Below, in pieces: positions 15,050-24,550 of a stretch of DNA of 61,984 nt. The notes beneath the pieces were generated by a model that was not told the DNA's origin, did not search any database, and saw only the letters and a list, made by a program, of their open reading frames with translations. Positions within the stretch are counted from its first letter, which is position 1. Each line of letters opens with the position of its first letter. The DNA comes from Alphaproteobacteria bacterium UBA7314 (GTDB lineage Bacteria > Pseudomonadota > Alphaproteobacteria > MPNO01 > UBA830), in the NCBI GenBank assembly GCA_002471575.1, contig DKQG01000019.1, positions 1 to 61,984 of the forward strand. The letters run 5' to 3'. A program made the translations under genes and the position numbers.

Positions 15050-15430
15050 CTATTCCACCGCGATCAGGGCTGCGGACACGGCTCGGTCTTCTGCCAGCAA
15101 TACGTTGAACGTCCGGCAGGCGGCGCCGGTATCCATCCATTCCGGCACAATACCTATTTCTTTCAGGTAGTCGCGAATGTCGGCGCGCGGCATTCCCATC
15201 TGCGCACCGCAACCGATAAGCAGAATTTCGACGTCATTGGCGGCATCGGCCAGAGCGGCGAGAGAAGCCGCAGTAATGTCATCATAGGCTGCGATATCCC
15301 ACGAGATCGTCATTTCGGGAAAAATAATCACCGACCCGTGACAGATTTCGCCCGCGATGCGGAATTTGTGGGCGCCATATCCCTGTATCAATTGCCGGCC
15401 TGAAGGCGCGGCCGCTGTAATGTCGCTCAT
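15050..15430 (-). CDS. Mth938-domain protein, NDUFAF3-like
   Basis: A 126-residue single-domain protein of the Mth938/DUF498 family, related to mitochondrial complex I assembly factor NDUFAF3. Recognisable parts are IQGYGAHKFRIAGEICHGSVII, EILLIGCGAQMGMP and the C-terminal TGAACRTFNVLLAEDRAVSAALI. The start overlaps the secF stop by 4 bases (ATGA), indicating translational coupling; the yajC-secD-secF-Mth938 order is conserved in alphaproteobacteria. A role in membrane insertion or assembly of respiratory complex I is known for the mitochondrial relative and inferred here. Confidence 0.85.
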   Translation of the reverse strand: MSDITAAAPSGRQLIQGYGAHKFRIAGEICHGSVIIFPEMTISWDIAAYDDITAASLAALADAANDVEILLIGCGAQMGMPRADIRDYLKEIGIVPEWMDTGAACRTFNVLLAEDRAVSAALIAVE

Positions 15431-16380
15431 CCCTGGTCGGCGGGGTTGCCGGTCGGTGCGTCTTCGGTCTCTTCGCCGACGATAAGGCCGGTACGTCGCA
15501 GGTTCATGTAGACCAGCAACGGGACGGCAATGAAGATGGATGAATAGGTGCCGACGACGACGCCCCAGATCATCGCAAAGCTAAAGCCCTTGATTACCTC
15601 ACCGCCGAAGAAGTAAAGCGCCCCAAGCGCGATCAGCGTGGTGACACTCGTCAGCAATGTCCGTGACAGTGTGCCGTTGATAGACAGGTTCAGCAGGTCA
15701 TTCAGCGACATCTGCTTGAATTTGCGAAGGTTTTCGCGGACCCGGTCGTAGACCACTACGGTATCGTTGATCGAATACCCCGCGATGGTCAAGATTGCCG
15801 CCACGGTCGATAGGTTGAATTCCAGCCCCAATAACGCAAACACGCCGATCGTGAGCGCGACGTCATGCAGCAACGCAGCGACGGCACCCACCCCGAACTG
15901 CCATTCGAATCGGAACCAGATGTAGACGAGCATCGCCGCCATCGCGAGAAGGACGGCGGTCACGCCGGCCTCGATCAGCTCTCCGCCGACCTTGGGGCCA
16001 ACGAATTCCGTGCGGCGATAATTCACCTCGTCTCCAAGCGCCGCCTTCGCCTTGTTGATAGCGGCCTGCTGACCCTTTTCGCCACCGGCTTGCCGCTCGA
16101 TACGGATCAGGACATCGGTCGGCTGGCCAAACTCCTGAAGTTGAACCTCACCAAGAGCCAGGCCGTTCAGCGTGCTGCGGAGTCTCGATATGTCTGCCGG
16201 TCCCTGCGTGCGAACTTCCATAAGAATTCCGCCGCGGAAATCGATGCCGAAGTTTAAACCCTTTGTAAAGAACAGTCCGGCAGAACAGGCGATTAGGACA
16301 AGTGATAGGACCGCGGCAACTTTGCGAAACCGCATGAAGTCGATCTTCGTGCCGACGGGAACAAGATTGATAAGGCGCAT
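15427..16380 (-). CDS. secF: Protein translocase subunit SecF
   Basis: SecF works with SecD to pull translocated proteins into the periplasm using the proton gradient. The 317 residues show an N-terminal helix, the periplasmic entry motif LNFGIDFRGGILMEV, and five further membrane helices including ILTIAGYSINDTVVVYDRVRENLRK, the signature of the RND-type core. The C-terminal tail is short and polar. It follows secD by 12 bases in a yajC-secD-secF operon. Confidence 0.96.
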   Translation of the reverse strand: MRLINLVPVGTKIDFMRFRKVAAVLSLVLIACSAGLFFTKGLNFGIDFRGGILMEVRTQGPADISRLRSTLNGLALGEVQLQEFGQPTDVLIRIERQAGGEKGQQAAINKAKAALGDEVNYRRTEFVGPKVGGELIEAGVTAVLLAMAAMLVYIWFRFEWQFGVGAVAALLHDVALTIGVFALLGLEFNLSTVAAILTIAGYSINDTVVVYDRVRENLRKFKQMSLNDLLNLSINGTLSRTLLTSVTTLIALGALYFFGGEVIKGFSFAMIWGVVVGTYSSIFIAVPLLVYMNLRRTGLIVGEETEDAPTGNPADQG

Positions 16381-16392
16381 CTTCTTTTTCCC

Positions 16393-17994
16393 TTACAACG
16401 GGAGCTTCTTGGGCCGCTTGCGGTGCAGCCATGTGACCACCATCAGGCGGGTGACCATGATCGCGGTGAACATCGAGGTTAGCAGGCCGATCGCCAGTGT
16501 TACGGCGAAGCCCTTGATCGGTCCGGATCCGAACTGGAATAGCAGGATGGCGGCGATCAGCGTTGTGATATTCGCATCGATAATTGTCGTCAGAGCGCGT
16601 TGATAACCGGAATCGACCGCCGATATCGGTGTTCGTCCGTTACGTTCCTCTTCGCGGATACGCTCGAAGATCAGGACATTGGCATCGACCGCCATACCGA
16701 TCGTTAGCACGATCCCGGCGATTCCGGGCAAGGTCAGGGTTGCCTGCAGCATGGACAGCACAGCCGCAATCAATACGATATTCAGCGCTAAGGCGACATC
16801 CGCCATCAGCCCGAACATGCCGTAGGCCGCAGCCATGAAAACAATCACTAGAACGATCGACAGTACACTAGCAAATTTGCCGGCCGCGATGGCGTCGGCG
16901 CCCATTTCCGCCCCCACCGTGCGTTCCTCCAGTACCGTCAGCGGCGCCGGCAATGCCCCCGCCCGCAACAGCAATGCGAGATCCTGTGCCGACTGGATAT
17001 TGAAGTTACCGGAAATAATCCCGTTGCCACCTAGAATGGGTTCGCGAATGACCGGGGCACTGATAACTTCCTTGTCGAGGACGATGGCAAACGGCTGGCC
17101 GACGTTTTCCCGCGTTACGTCGCCGAAGCGCCTCGCACCGACGGCATTGAAACGGAACGACACTACGGCCTGACCATCCTGGAAGGTGGCCTGCGCATCG
17201 ACCAGGTCCTCGCCATCAACCACTGCGCGCCTTTTAACCAGGTACATGATGGCATTGTTGTTACTGTCCCGCTCGTCGATCGATGGTAGGCACATTGTCC
17301 CGGCCGGGCGGCGGCGACCGGGTCCGCAGGACTGAGCCGCGGAATTGTCGCGATCGAGCAGGTGAAAGGTCATCTTCGCTGTGGTGCCGATCAGTTCTTT
17401 CAAACGTTCCGGCTCGCTCAAGCCGGGAACTTGAACCAGGATGCGTTCGGCACCCTGACGCTGAATGGTCGGCTCGCGTGTGCCAAGTTCGTCGATGCGG
17501 CGACGAACGATTTCAATCGACTGGTCGATCGCGGAGGTCAGGATTTCCCGACGGCCAGTTTCGGTATTGCAGACCGTGTAGGATAGACCGTCCGTCGATA
17601 CTTCGTAGAGTGGATCGAAAGAGTTGGGCTCAATGTTACGGAGTATTTCGAGGGCGCGTTTATCATCCTCATCGCGACGGAGATCGAAGCCAACGCATTC
17701 GCTGCGGGCGCCCAGACGCCGGTAACCAATACGTGGCGATCCCCTGCGAAAGCCGTCGCGGATAGAATCGACCAGAGCTTCGCGCCGTTGTGCCAGAACC
17801 GACGCCACGTCGACTTCCAGCAATAGGTGGGAACCGCCCTGCAGATCGAGGCCGAGATTCATCTGCTGGTTCGGCAGCCAGTTCGGCAGTGCGGCGGTGT
17901 CTTCCTCGCTCAGGGCATTGGGAAACGCGAACAGGAAACCCGACACTGCCACGATGGCGACCAGAACCATTTTCCATTTGGCAAAATAGACCAT
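16393..17994 (-). CDS. secD: Protein translocase subunit SecD
   Basis: Partner of SecF in the Sec accessory complex. The 533-residue length is normal for alphaproteobacteria. It has an N-terminal helix, then NLGLDLQGGSHLLLEV, a large periplasmic P1 region with the LGTREPTIQRQG and RILVQVPG motifs, and six C-terminal helices containing TLPGIAGIVLTIGMAVDANVL. It follows yajC by 44 bases, in the same operon. Confidence 0.96.
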   Translation of the reverse strand: MVYFAKWKMVLVAIVAVSGFLFAFPNALSEEDTAALPNWLPNQQMNLGLDLQGGSHLLLEVDVASVLAQRREALVDSIRDGFRRGSPRIGYRRLGARSECVGFDLRRDEDDKRALEILRNIEPNSFDPLYEVSTDGLSYTVCNTETGRREILTSAIDQSIEIVRRRIDELGTREPTIQRQGAERILVQVPGLSEPERLKELIGTTAKMTFHLLDRDNSAAQSCGPGRRRPAGTMCLPSIDERDSNNNAIMYLVKRRAVVDGEDLVDAQATFQDGQAVVSFRFNAVGARRFGDVTRENVGQPFAIVLDKEVISAPVIREPILGGNGIISGNFNIQSAQDLALLLRAGALPAPLTVLEERTVGAEMGADAIAAGKFASVLSIVLVIVFMAAAYGMFGLMADVALALNIVLIAAVLSMLQATLTLPGIAGIVLTIGMAVDANVLIFERIREEERNGRTPISAVDSGYQRALTTIIDANITTLIAAILLFQFGSGPIKGFAVTLAIGLLTSMFTAIMVTRLMVVTWLHRKRPKKLPL

Positions 17995-18038
17995 TTAGGG
18001 CGTGCTCTGTCGTTTAGGCTGGGACGGGTGCGGCAGAA

Positions 18039-18467
18039 TTAGTCTTTCTTATCTTCTTCGATATCGGCGTTTTCATCCTCATCGTAATCATCTTCCGCCT
18101 CGTCGTGGTCCTGCTCATCCTCGATCTGGTCCTTTTTGGACTTAGCCGGCGCCGGCTCGGATTTGCTCAGGCTTTCGGCGATCATGCCACGTAGAACACG
18201 GACTTTAACCCCGTCCGCGACCTCGATGATCAGCTCGGTTTCGTTGGGTACACGCGTAATTGTGCCCATGAGGCCGCCATTTGTCACAATGCGATCGCCG
18301 CGGCGTAGATTGCCCAGCATTTCGCGATGCACTTTTGCCTTTTTCTGCTGCGGCCGGATCAGAAGGAAATAAAAGACGACAAAAATGAGAACGAGGGGAA
18401 GGAGCTGTTCCATTCCGCCCAGTCCACTACCGCCGGCGCCCTGCGCCCATGCCGGTGAAACAAACAT
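18039..18467 (-). CDS. yajC: Preprotein translocase subunit YajC
   Basis: A small SecDF-associated membrane protein. One hydrophobic helix (LLPLVLIFVVFYFLLIRPQ) is followed by the family motif QQKKAKVHREMLGNLRRGDRIVTNGG. At 142 residues it is longer than E. coli YajC because of a strongly acidic C-terminal tail (DQIEDEQDHDEAEDDYDEDE). It is first in the yajC-secD-secF operon and divergent from the ATPase gene at 18613; the 145 bases between them should hold both promoters. Confidence 0.92.
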   Translation of the reverse strand: MFVSPAWAQGAGGSGLGGMEQLLPLVLIFVVFYFLLIRPQQKKAKVHREMLGNLRRGDRIVTNGGLMGTITRVPNETELIIEVADGVKVRVLRGMIAESLSKSEPAPAKSKKDQIEDEQDHDEAEDDYDEDENADIEEDKKD

Positions 18468-18612
18468 GCTTTTCTCCGCATTGAGTGAAAGTTTGCGGAA
18501 TATAGCGGTCCGCCGACAGCATGCAACATATTCCCATACACCAGCGCCCTGTGTTTGACCCGGGGTTCCCTTGTGATAGGGTCCGCGCCGATTTCAACCG
18601 GCCCGGAACGAA

Positions 18613-19470
18613 ATGACGGACACCGAAACCAGAGACCTATTGATGCGCATAGCCGATGCGCTGGACCGTCTTGCGCCAGCCCCGGCGACGACGGAGGTCC
18701 CGGATGAAGCAGACGCCTTCATCTGGCATGCGGAAGACAGCCGATTAGAGCCGGTCGAGGAGATCAACTGTATTGACATCGAACAGTTGATCGGTGTCGA
18801 GAGGTCCAGGGAGACGCTGCTGGCTAACACCAGACGTTTTGCAGAGGGTTTTCCGGCCAATAACGCCCTCTTGTGGGGTGCGCGCGGCATGGGCAAAAGT
18901 TCGCTGGTCAAGGCAGTGCACAGGGCCGTCTTGGTCGAGACGTCCGGTGCTCTGGTGCTGGTCGAAATCCATCGCGAAGATCTAGCCTCACTGCCCCGAC
19001 TGCTCGCAGTCCTGCGTCACAGCGAGAGAAAGTTCATCCTATTTTGCGACGACCTGTCGTTCGACGGCGATGACACCATGTACAAATCCCTGAAGGCTAC
19101 GCTCGAAGGCGGGATCGAAGGCCGGCCGAAGAACGTGGTGTTCTACGCAACGTCCAACCGGCGTCACCTGATGCCCAGAGACATGATCGAAAACGAAAGC
19201 TCCACCGGCATCAATCCGGGTGAAGCAGTCGAGGAAAAGGTATCGCTCTCCGACCGGTTCGGGCTCTGGCTGGGTTTTCACGACTGCGACCAGAAAACGT
19301 TTTTCGAGATACTGGAGGGCTATGTGGCGCGGTACGGCCTGGAAATCGATAGAGACATCCTGCAGGCCGAGGCGATCGAGTGGTCCATGACGCGGGGTGC
19401 GAGGTCTGGACGCGTGGCCTGGCAGTATATCCAGGACCTCGCCGGGCGGCAGAAAAAGCTTCTCGACTAA
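18613..19470 (+). CDS. DUF815-family AAA-type ATPase
   Basis: A 285-residue P-loop ATPase of the DUF815 family. Walker A is GARGMGKSSLVK, Walker B is KFILFCDDLSF, and the sensor region NVVFYATSNRRHLM is followed by an arginine-containing SDRFGLWLGFHDC; the lid domain is C-terminal. The biochemical role of the family is not established. Its stop overlaps that of the convergent nlpD-like gene by 4 bases. Confidence 0.9.
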   Translation: MTDTETRDLLMRIADALDRLAPAPATTEVPDEADAFIWHAEDSRLEPVEEINCIDIEQLIGVERSRETLLANTRRFAEGFPANNALLWGARGMGKSSLVKAVHRAVLVETSGALVLVEIHREDLASLPRLLAVLRHSERKFILFCDDLSFDGDDTMYKSLKATLEGGIEGRPKNVVFYATSNRRHLMPRDMIENESSTGINPGEAVEEKVSLSDRFGLWLGFHDCDQKTFFEILEGYVARYGLEIDRDILQAEAIEWSMTRGARSGRVAWQYIQDLAGRQKKLLD

Positions 19471-20477
19471 TTCCGCATGGCGGCGGTCTTCCGCCCGAGA
19501 AACCGTTCCGGGTCGACTGCCCGATTGCCGCGGCGCAGTTCGAAATGAAGCTGTGGTTTGTCGACGCTGCCCGTACGGCCCACTTTCGAAACGATCTGCC
19601 CTCGTCTGACCTTCTGTCCGGCGCGAACAAGGAGTTCGGAATTGTGGGCGTAGGCTGAGATCCAGTTACCCGAGTGCTTGATCAGAAGCAGATTGCCGAA
19701 CCCCCGCAGCTCATTTCCCGCATAGGCGACGACGCCCGTTTGCGTGGCTCGGACCGGCGTGCCTTTTTGGGCCAATATATTGATGCCATCGTTCTGAAGA
19801 CCTTTGCCGATGGTTCCGAACCGAGACAGCACTCGGCCGTTGACCGGCCAGAGGAACCCTCCACTGCTTCGCGGTGGCGGCTTGATGCTCGGCCGGGCAA
19901 CCCGCGTGCGCCGAAAGGTTTTGGGTTCCTGCGACAACACCTGTTTCCGCCTCATTTGCGTTGACGATTTCGCGGCATTACGCGATCCGGCGGCTTTGCT
20001 CGTCGATACCGTTCTCGGCGCTGTTGATGCCTCACGCGCCGAGCTTCCAGGGAGGGCGATCTTTTGCCCGGGGTAAAGGCGGTAAGGCGGAGAAATCCTG
20101 TTGAGCCGAACCAGTGTTCCCGGTTCGGTATTGTATCGGTTGGCGACTTGATAGACGGTTTCGCCCCTCCGGACGACGTGGACGTCGGACGACGGCAGGC
20201 TAAGTTTCTGCCCGGGAAAGATAGTGTACGGAGGTTTCAGGTCGTTTGCGTCGATCAGGTTGCGGAGCCCGATGTTGTAACGACGGGCAATCTTGTAGAG
20301 CGCGTCGCCACGCTGCACGGTAATGGTCTGCCCCGCCACGGCACTGATTGTCGATCCCGGCGGAACCGTTTCACCATTGCCGCCATGAACGACCGGCGCC
20401 AGGCCGACCCTCTGTCCGCATGCCGACAGGAACAGTCCTATCAAAAGCCACAGGGCGAATTTCGCTTTTCCGGACAT
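19467..20477 (-). CDS. LysM/LytM lipoprotein, NlpD-like amidase activator
   Basis: NlpD-type proteins activate peptidoglycan amidases during daughter-cell separation. The 336 residues begin with a lipoprotein signal (helix ending LFLSAC), then two LysM repeats (ITVQRGDALYKIARRYNIG; VHVVRRGETVYQVANRYN), a Pro/Lys-rich linker and a C-terminal LytM domain. In that domain the zinc-ligand motif HxxxD is replaced by NDGIN, so it should be non-catalytic like E. coli NlpD, although the later YAHNSELLVRAGQKV and LHFELR motifs remain. Start at 20477 chosen for the signal peptide and a GGGA upstream. It is followed by pcm and surE upstream in the usual order. Confidence 0.88.
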   Translation of the reverse strand: MSGKAKFALWLLIGLFLSACGQRVGLAPVVHGGNGETVPPGSTISAVAGQTITVQRGDALYKIARRYNIGLRNLIDANDLKPPYTIFPGQKLSLPSSDVHVVRRGETVYQVANRYNTEPGTLVRLNRISPPYRLYPGQKIALPGSSAREASTAPRTVSTSKAAGSRNAAKSSTQMRRKQVLSQEPKTFRRTRVARPSIKPPPRSSGGFLWPVNGRVLSRFGTIGKGLQNDGINILAQKGTPVRATQTGVVAYAGNELRGFGNLLLIKHSGNWISAYAHNSELLVRAGQKVRRGQIVSKVGRTGSVDKPQLHFELRRGNRAVDPERFLGRKTAAMRN

Positions 20478-20521
20478 CGGGTTTCCCATCGCCGTCAAAC
20501 TAAATTCGGCATAACGGAACT

Positions 20522-21175
20522 TCAACCAGAAGATTCCGAGGCATCATCCCCGACAAGCGGAACGAACCGGACCGGCCACATCCTCTCAGTCTGGATTTCA
20601 CGCGCTTCGTCGAAGGTGAATTTATAGAGATGCTGATCCCGTGCGGTATCTCCCATAGGCGCAATCATAATGCCGTCGGGGGCAAGCTGATCGATGAGGG
20701 TTCGCGGGATTTCCCGGGTTGCTGCGGCCGTGACGATAATCCGGTCAAACGGCGCCTGTTCCGGCCATCCCAAAGTCCCGTCGCCCGCCTTTGCGGTGAT
20801 ATTGTTTATGCGGAGTTCCCGAAATTTCTCTTCCGCGGTGCTCAGCAGCTCCTTGTGACGCTCGATCGAATAAAGTCGGCGACAGAGTTTTGCGAGTATT
20901 GCCGCCTGGTATCCAGATCCCGTCCCGATTTCGAGCACCCTCATGCGTGGGCCGACGTCCAGCCCCTGGGTCATGAACGCCACGACCGCCGGCTGGCTAA
21001 TGGTTTGACCACTGCCTATGGGTAACGCCATGTTTTCGTATGCCTGATCCTGGAAGGTTTCAGGCACAAAAGCTTCACGGGGAACGCGCTCAATCGCGCC
21101 CAGAACGTCCGACTGAGTGATCCCTTGTTTTCGAAGCTCCATGATGAGCCGGATACGGTTCGCTTCCAGGGTCAT
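20522..21175 (-). CDS. pcm: Protein-L-isoaspartate O-methyltransferase
   Basis: This enzyme repairs isoaspartyl residues in aged proteins using S-adenosylmethionine. The 217 residues include the substrate-loop motif LPIGSGQTISQPAVVAFM, the SAM-binding LEIGTGSGYQAAILA and ERHKEL, with the family's C-terminal DQHLYKFT. The start overlaps the surE stop by 4 bases. surE-pcm-nlpD is a widely conserved order. A second, diverged homologue is encoded at 41901-42557. Confidence 0.94.
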   Translation of the reverse strand: MTLEANRIRLIMELRKQGITQSDVLGAIERVPREAFVPETFQDQAYENMALPIGSGQTISQPAVVAFMTQGLDVGPRMRVLEIGTGSGYQAAILAKLCRRLYSIERHKELLSTAEEKFRELRINNITAKAGDGTLGWPEQAPFDRIIVTAAATREIPRTLIDQLAPDGIMIAPMGDTARDQHLYKFTFDEAREIQTERMWPVRFVPLVGDDASESSG

Positions 21176-21939
21176 TCGAAAACCGCTCGCAGCGATGTCA
21201 GGGTGCGACGATGCGTCAGGTCGAGGCAGAGTGGCGTGATGGAAATTCGTCCCTCGCTCACGGCTTTCAGGTCTGATCCCTCGAATGACGGATCTTCGTT
21301 GCGTTCAGTGCCGATCCACACGTAGTCGTAACCCCGGGAATCGCGGCCAGTGGTGACTTTATTCCCGATCTTGCGCCGCCCCTGAACCGTGATCTCGGTC
21401 TTTCCCACCTGCGCGGCTGGAAGATCGGGGAAATTAACGTTCATCAGCACATTGTGCGGCCATTTTTCGTGCAGCAGCTTGCGAATGATCGTCGGACCAT
21501 GATGTTCCGACGCCGCCCAGCGGACGTTTTCTCCGTACACACGGACTTGGCTGAGAGCGATTGCCGGGATACCTAGCAGCGCGCCTTCCATGGCCGCCGC
21601 GACGGTGCCCGAATAGGTAATATCTTCACCCAGATTGCCGCCGGCATTGACGCCGGAAAGAACCAGGTCCGGCGGTTTGCCGGGAATGATGTGCTGAACT
21701 GCTAGCAGGACGCAGTCCGTGGGGGTGCCGTTTACTGCGAACTTTCGGGCGCCGATTTTCCGGACACGCAGCGGCAAGGTTAGCGTCAACGAATGGCCGG
21801 ATGCGCTTTGCTCGCTCTCCGGCGCGACGACCCAGACGTCGTCAGACAGCGATTTGGCAATTCGTTCAAGAACCCTCAGTCCCGACGCATTAATCCCATC
21901 ATCGTTGGAAACCAGAACCCGGGCGCTGCGAAGCCGCAT
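21172..21939 (-). CDS. surE: 5'/3'-nucleotidase SurE
   Basis: A metal-dependent phosphatase acting on nucleoside monophosphates, linked to stationary-phase survival. The 255 residues begin RVLVSNDDGINASGLRVLE (the metal-binding NDDG), then APESEQSASGHSLTL, the VNAGGNLGEDITYSGTVAAAMEG motif, and MNVNFPDLP. The gene shares one base with the serS stop (TGATG), so translation is likely coupled. Confidence 0.95.
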   Translation of the reverse strand: MRLRSARVLVSNDDGINASGLRVLERIAKSLSDDVWVVAPESEQSASGHSLTLTLPLRVRKIGARKFAVNGTPTDCVLLAVQHIIPGKPPDLVLSGVNAGGNLGEDITYSGTVAAAMEGALLGIPAIALSQVRVYGENVRWAASEHHGPTIIRKLLHEKWPHNVLMNVNFPDLPAAQVGKTEITVQGRRKIGNKVTTGRDSRGYDYVWIGTERNEDPSFEGSDLKAVSEGRISITPLCLDLTHRRTLTSLRAVFE

Positions 21940-23222
21940 CAGTCAGCGCCCGCCGCCTCGATTTTTTTTAATCCACCCATGTAGGGTTGCACGACGTCCG
22001 GGACCGCCACTGAGCCGTCCGCGTTTTGGTAGTTTTCAAGCACCGCGATAAGCGTGCGGCCGACCGCGAGCCCCGATCCGTTCAGGGTGTGAAGAAACGC
22101 TGTTCCCTTGCGATCGGACGGTCGGTATCGCGCATTCATCCTTCGCGCCTGGAAGTCACCACAGTTCGAACAACTAGAAATCTCACGGTAGCGGTCTTGT
22201 CCTGGCAGCCAGACTTCGATGTCGTATGTTTTCCGCGCGGAGAACCCGAGATCGCCGGTCGACAGCACCACCACACGGTAATGCAGGCCGAGCCGTTTCA
22301 GGACTTCCTCGGCACAGGCGGTCATACGCTCATGCTCATCTTCCGACTCGTCGGGGTGAACGATGCTAACCAGTTCAACTTTGGGAAACTGGTGTTGGCG
22401 CAGCATGCCGCGGGTGTCCTTGCCGGCCGCCCCGGCCTCGGACCGAAAGCACGGGGTATGGGCGGTGAAACGTTTCGGGAGATCCTCTTCAGCAAGGATT
22501 TCGCCGGCGACCAGGTTGGTCAGCGGCACTTCGGCCGTTGGGATCAGCCAGTGATCGGTGGTGGTCCTGAACAGGTCTTCGGAAAACTTTGGCAACTGAC
22601 CGGTGCCGAAGGCCGCTTGGTCGCGCACCAGCAGCGGCGGATTGACCTCGGTGTAGCCGAATTCACCTGTGTGCATATCGAGCATCATGGCGGCCAGCGC
22701 GCGTTCCATCCGCGCCAGTGCGCCGCGTGTCACCACGAAACGGGATCCCGACAGCTTGGAGGCACCATCGAAATCCAGCAGACCGAGCCCCTCCCCGATA
22801 TCGACATGATCCTTTACGTCGAATTCGAAGGCAGGTTTGTCTCCTTCGGCGCGAATCTCAATGTTGTCCTCTTCGCCCTCTCCGTCCGGTACATCATCGA
22901 AAGGTAGGTTGGGTATGCCCTGAAGAACTTCTCGCACGGCGGCGACGCCTTGCTTCTGGCTCTCTTCAAGTTTGGCCATGCGGTCCTTTAGGTCAGCCAC
23001 TTCGGCGATTAGCTCATCCGCGTCCTCGCGCTTACCCTTGAGTACACCAATCTGCTTGGACGCTTCGTTACGCCGTTTCTGTAGCTCCTGCAGTTCAGTC
23101 GTGATCGACCTGTTCGCGGCGTCGATCTCGATCGCGCGGACTGCCAGGGGCGCCAACCCGCGGCGCGCAAGCGCCCTGTCGAACTGATCGGGGTTGTCCC
23201 GAATCCATCTTATGTCATGCAT
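21939..23222 (-). CDS. serS: Seryl-tRNA synthetase
   Basis: Class II synthetase that charges tRNA-Ser. The 427 residues have the N-terminal coiled-coil arm (residues ~30-110: ELQELQKRRNEASKQIG), motif 2 with FRSEAGAAGKDTRGMLRQHQF, and motif 3 LNGSGLAVGRTLIAVLENYQ. The HDIRWIRDNPDQFDRAL start is typical. It lies 33 bases after tatC, in a tatABC-serS-surE-pcm run common in alphaproteobacteria. Confidence 0.97.
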   Translation of the reverse strand: MHDIRWIRDNPDQFDRALARRGLAPLAVRAIEIDAANRSITTELQELQKRRNEASKQIGVLKGKREDADELIAEVADLKDRMAKLEESQKQGVAAVREVLQGIPNLPFDDVPDGEGEEDNIEIRAEGDKPAFEFDVKDHVDIGEGLGLLDFDGASKLSGSRFVVTRGALARMERALAAMMLDMHTGEFGYTEVNPPLLVRDQAAFGTGQLPKFSEDLFRTTTDHWLIPTAEVPLTNLVAGEILAEEDLPKRFTAHTPCFRSEAGAAGKDTRGMLRQHQFPKVELVSIVHPDESEDEHERMTACAEEVLKRLGLHYRVVVLSTGDLGFSARKTYDIEVWLPGQDRYREISSCSNCGDFQARRMNARYRPSDRKGTAFLHTLNGSGLAVGRTLIAVLENYQNADGSVAVPDVVQPYMGGLKKIEAAGAD

Positions 23223-23255
23223 GATCTAATCTTCTAGCCGATTTTGCGACGAATC

Positions 23256-24074
23256 TCAGGCGGCGGGATTATCGGGTGCCGGGCCGGCATCTTCGTAATC
23301 GTCGTCGTGCTGTTGCGTCCTTTTCTTCTCAATCAGCCGTGCTCCCACAATGGATAGTTCGTAGAGGATGATAATCGGGATAGCGAGGCCGATCTGACTG
23401 ACCACGTCAGGTGGCGTAATTATGGCCGCAATCACGAAAACGCCGACGATGGCGTATTTGCGTTTCGCGGCAAGCCCCGACGAAGTTACCAATCCGGCCC
23501 GGGCCAGAAGCATCAGAAAAACCGGAAGCTCAAAGGCGAGGCCGAAAGCGAATATCAGGCGAAGCACTAGCGTCAGATATTGATCGACCTTCGGCTCGAC
23601 CTGTATCGGAAGCGCTCCATCAACGCCCAGTGTCTGGAAGGTCAGAAAGAAGTCCCAGGCGAGCGGCATGATGAAGAAGTAGACCAGCGCGCCGCCAATA
23701 AAGAAAAGGATCGGGGTCGCGAACAGGAACGGCAGAAAAGCGCGCTTTTCATTCTGATAAAGGCCAGGCGCCACGAACATCCAGACCTGGATGGAAATAA
23801 TCGGAAAGGCGAAAAACAGCGCCGTGTAGAACGCGACCTTGATCTGAGCGAGGAACGGTTCGTAAAGCGCGGTGAATATCAACCGCGCCCCATCCTGGCC
23901 TTCCAGCGCGCGAGCCAGCGGGCGAACGAAAAAGTCGTAGATGTCCTGTGCGAAAACGAAGCTGACGAGAAACATAGCGACGAAGCCTGCGAGACTGTAA
24001 ATGAGCCGGGTGCGAAGCTCGACGAGATGGTCGAGCAAGGGCATACTTTTTTTGTCGACCGTCTCTTCGCTCAT
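23256..24074 (-). CDS. tatC: Sec-independent protein translocase TatC
   Basis: Core receptor of the twin-arginine translocase. The 272 residues contain six predicted membrane helices, the N-terminal MPLLDHLVELRTRLIYSL (conserved HLxELRxR), the loop Glu region FTALYEPFLAQIKVAFYTALFFAFP and the terminal YELSIVGARLIEKKR. It overlaps tatB by 4 bases. A likely substrate with a twin-arginine signal is encoded in this window at 54348-55763. Confidence 0.96.
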   Translation of the reverse strand: MSEETVDKKSMPLLDHLVELRTRLIYSLAGFVAMFLVSFVFAQDIYDFFVRPLARALEGQDGARLIFTALYEPFLAQIKVAFYTALFFAFPIISIQVWMFVAPGLYQNEKRAFLPFLFATPILFFIGGALVYFFIMPLAWDFFLTFQTLGVDGALPIQVEPKVDQYLTLVLRLIFAFGLAFELPVFLMLLARAGLVTSSGLAAKRKYAIVGVFVIAAIITPPDVVSQIGLAIPIIILYELSIVGARLIEKKRTQQHDDDYEDAGPAPDNPAA

Positions 24075-24508
24075 ACCGATTTCTCCGGCTTGTCCAGTTC
24101 CGTTTCAGGATTTTCTTCTTCCCGAGGAGAATGTTCTGGGTCGGAAGGCGCTATTTCATTGTCTTTGGTTAATTCCGGGTCGTCGTAGTAGACGAGATCG
24201 TCATTGGTCAATTCATTGTCGAAATTTATCGCATCTTTGATATTTCCGTCGGGATCGACGCTGTCCTTGATTTCCCTGCGGACCCTTTCCATTGGGTCCA
24301 CCGCTGTTTTGACCGTTTCTGCAAGCTTGTTGAGTTCGGCTTCTTGTGCGACTTCTTCCAGTCCAGACTGAAATTCTTGCGCCATCTCGCGCGCACGGCG
24401 GACGAACATGCTCACGGCCCGAATAGCTCCCGGCAATTCCTTGGGGCCGATGATGATGATCCCCAGGATGGCAATCAGGAGAAATTCCCAGCCGCCGATG
24501 TCGAACAT
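24071..24508 (-). CDS. tatB: Sec-independent protein translocase TatB
   Basis: Partner of TatC in substrate recognition. The 145 residues show a single N-terminal helix (FDIGGWEFLLIAILGIIIIGPKEL, with the TatB-type Gly-Pro hinge), an amphipathic helix (FVRRAREMAQEFQSGLEEV) and a long acidic cytoplasmic tail. It is placed between tatA and tatC. Confidence 0.93.
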   Translation of the reverse strand: MFDIGGWEFLLIAILGIIIIGPKELPGAIRAVSMFVRRAREMAQEFQSGLEEVAQEAELNKLAETVKTAVDPMERVRREIKDSVDPDGNIKDAINFDNELTNDDLVYYDDPELTKDNEIAPSDPEHSPREEENPETELDKPEKSV

Positions 24509-24550
24509 GGCGGTGTGCGCCTTTCTTCAAAAATTAAACGAGGTGAAACG

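Noticed and set aside
19467..20477. Active M23 endopeptidase
   Set aside because: The HxxxD zinc motif is replaced by NDGIN, so an amidase-activator role is more likely.
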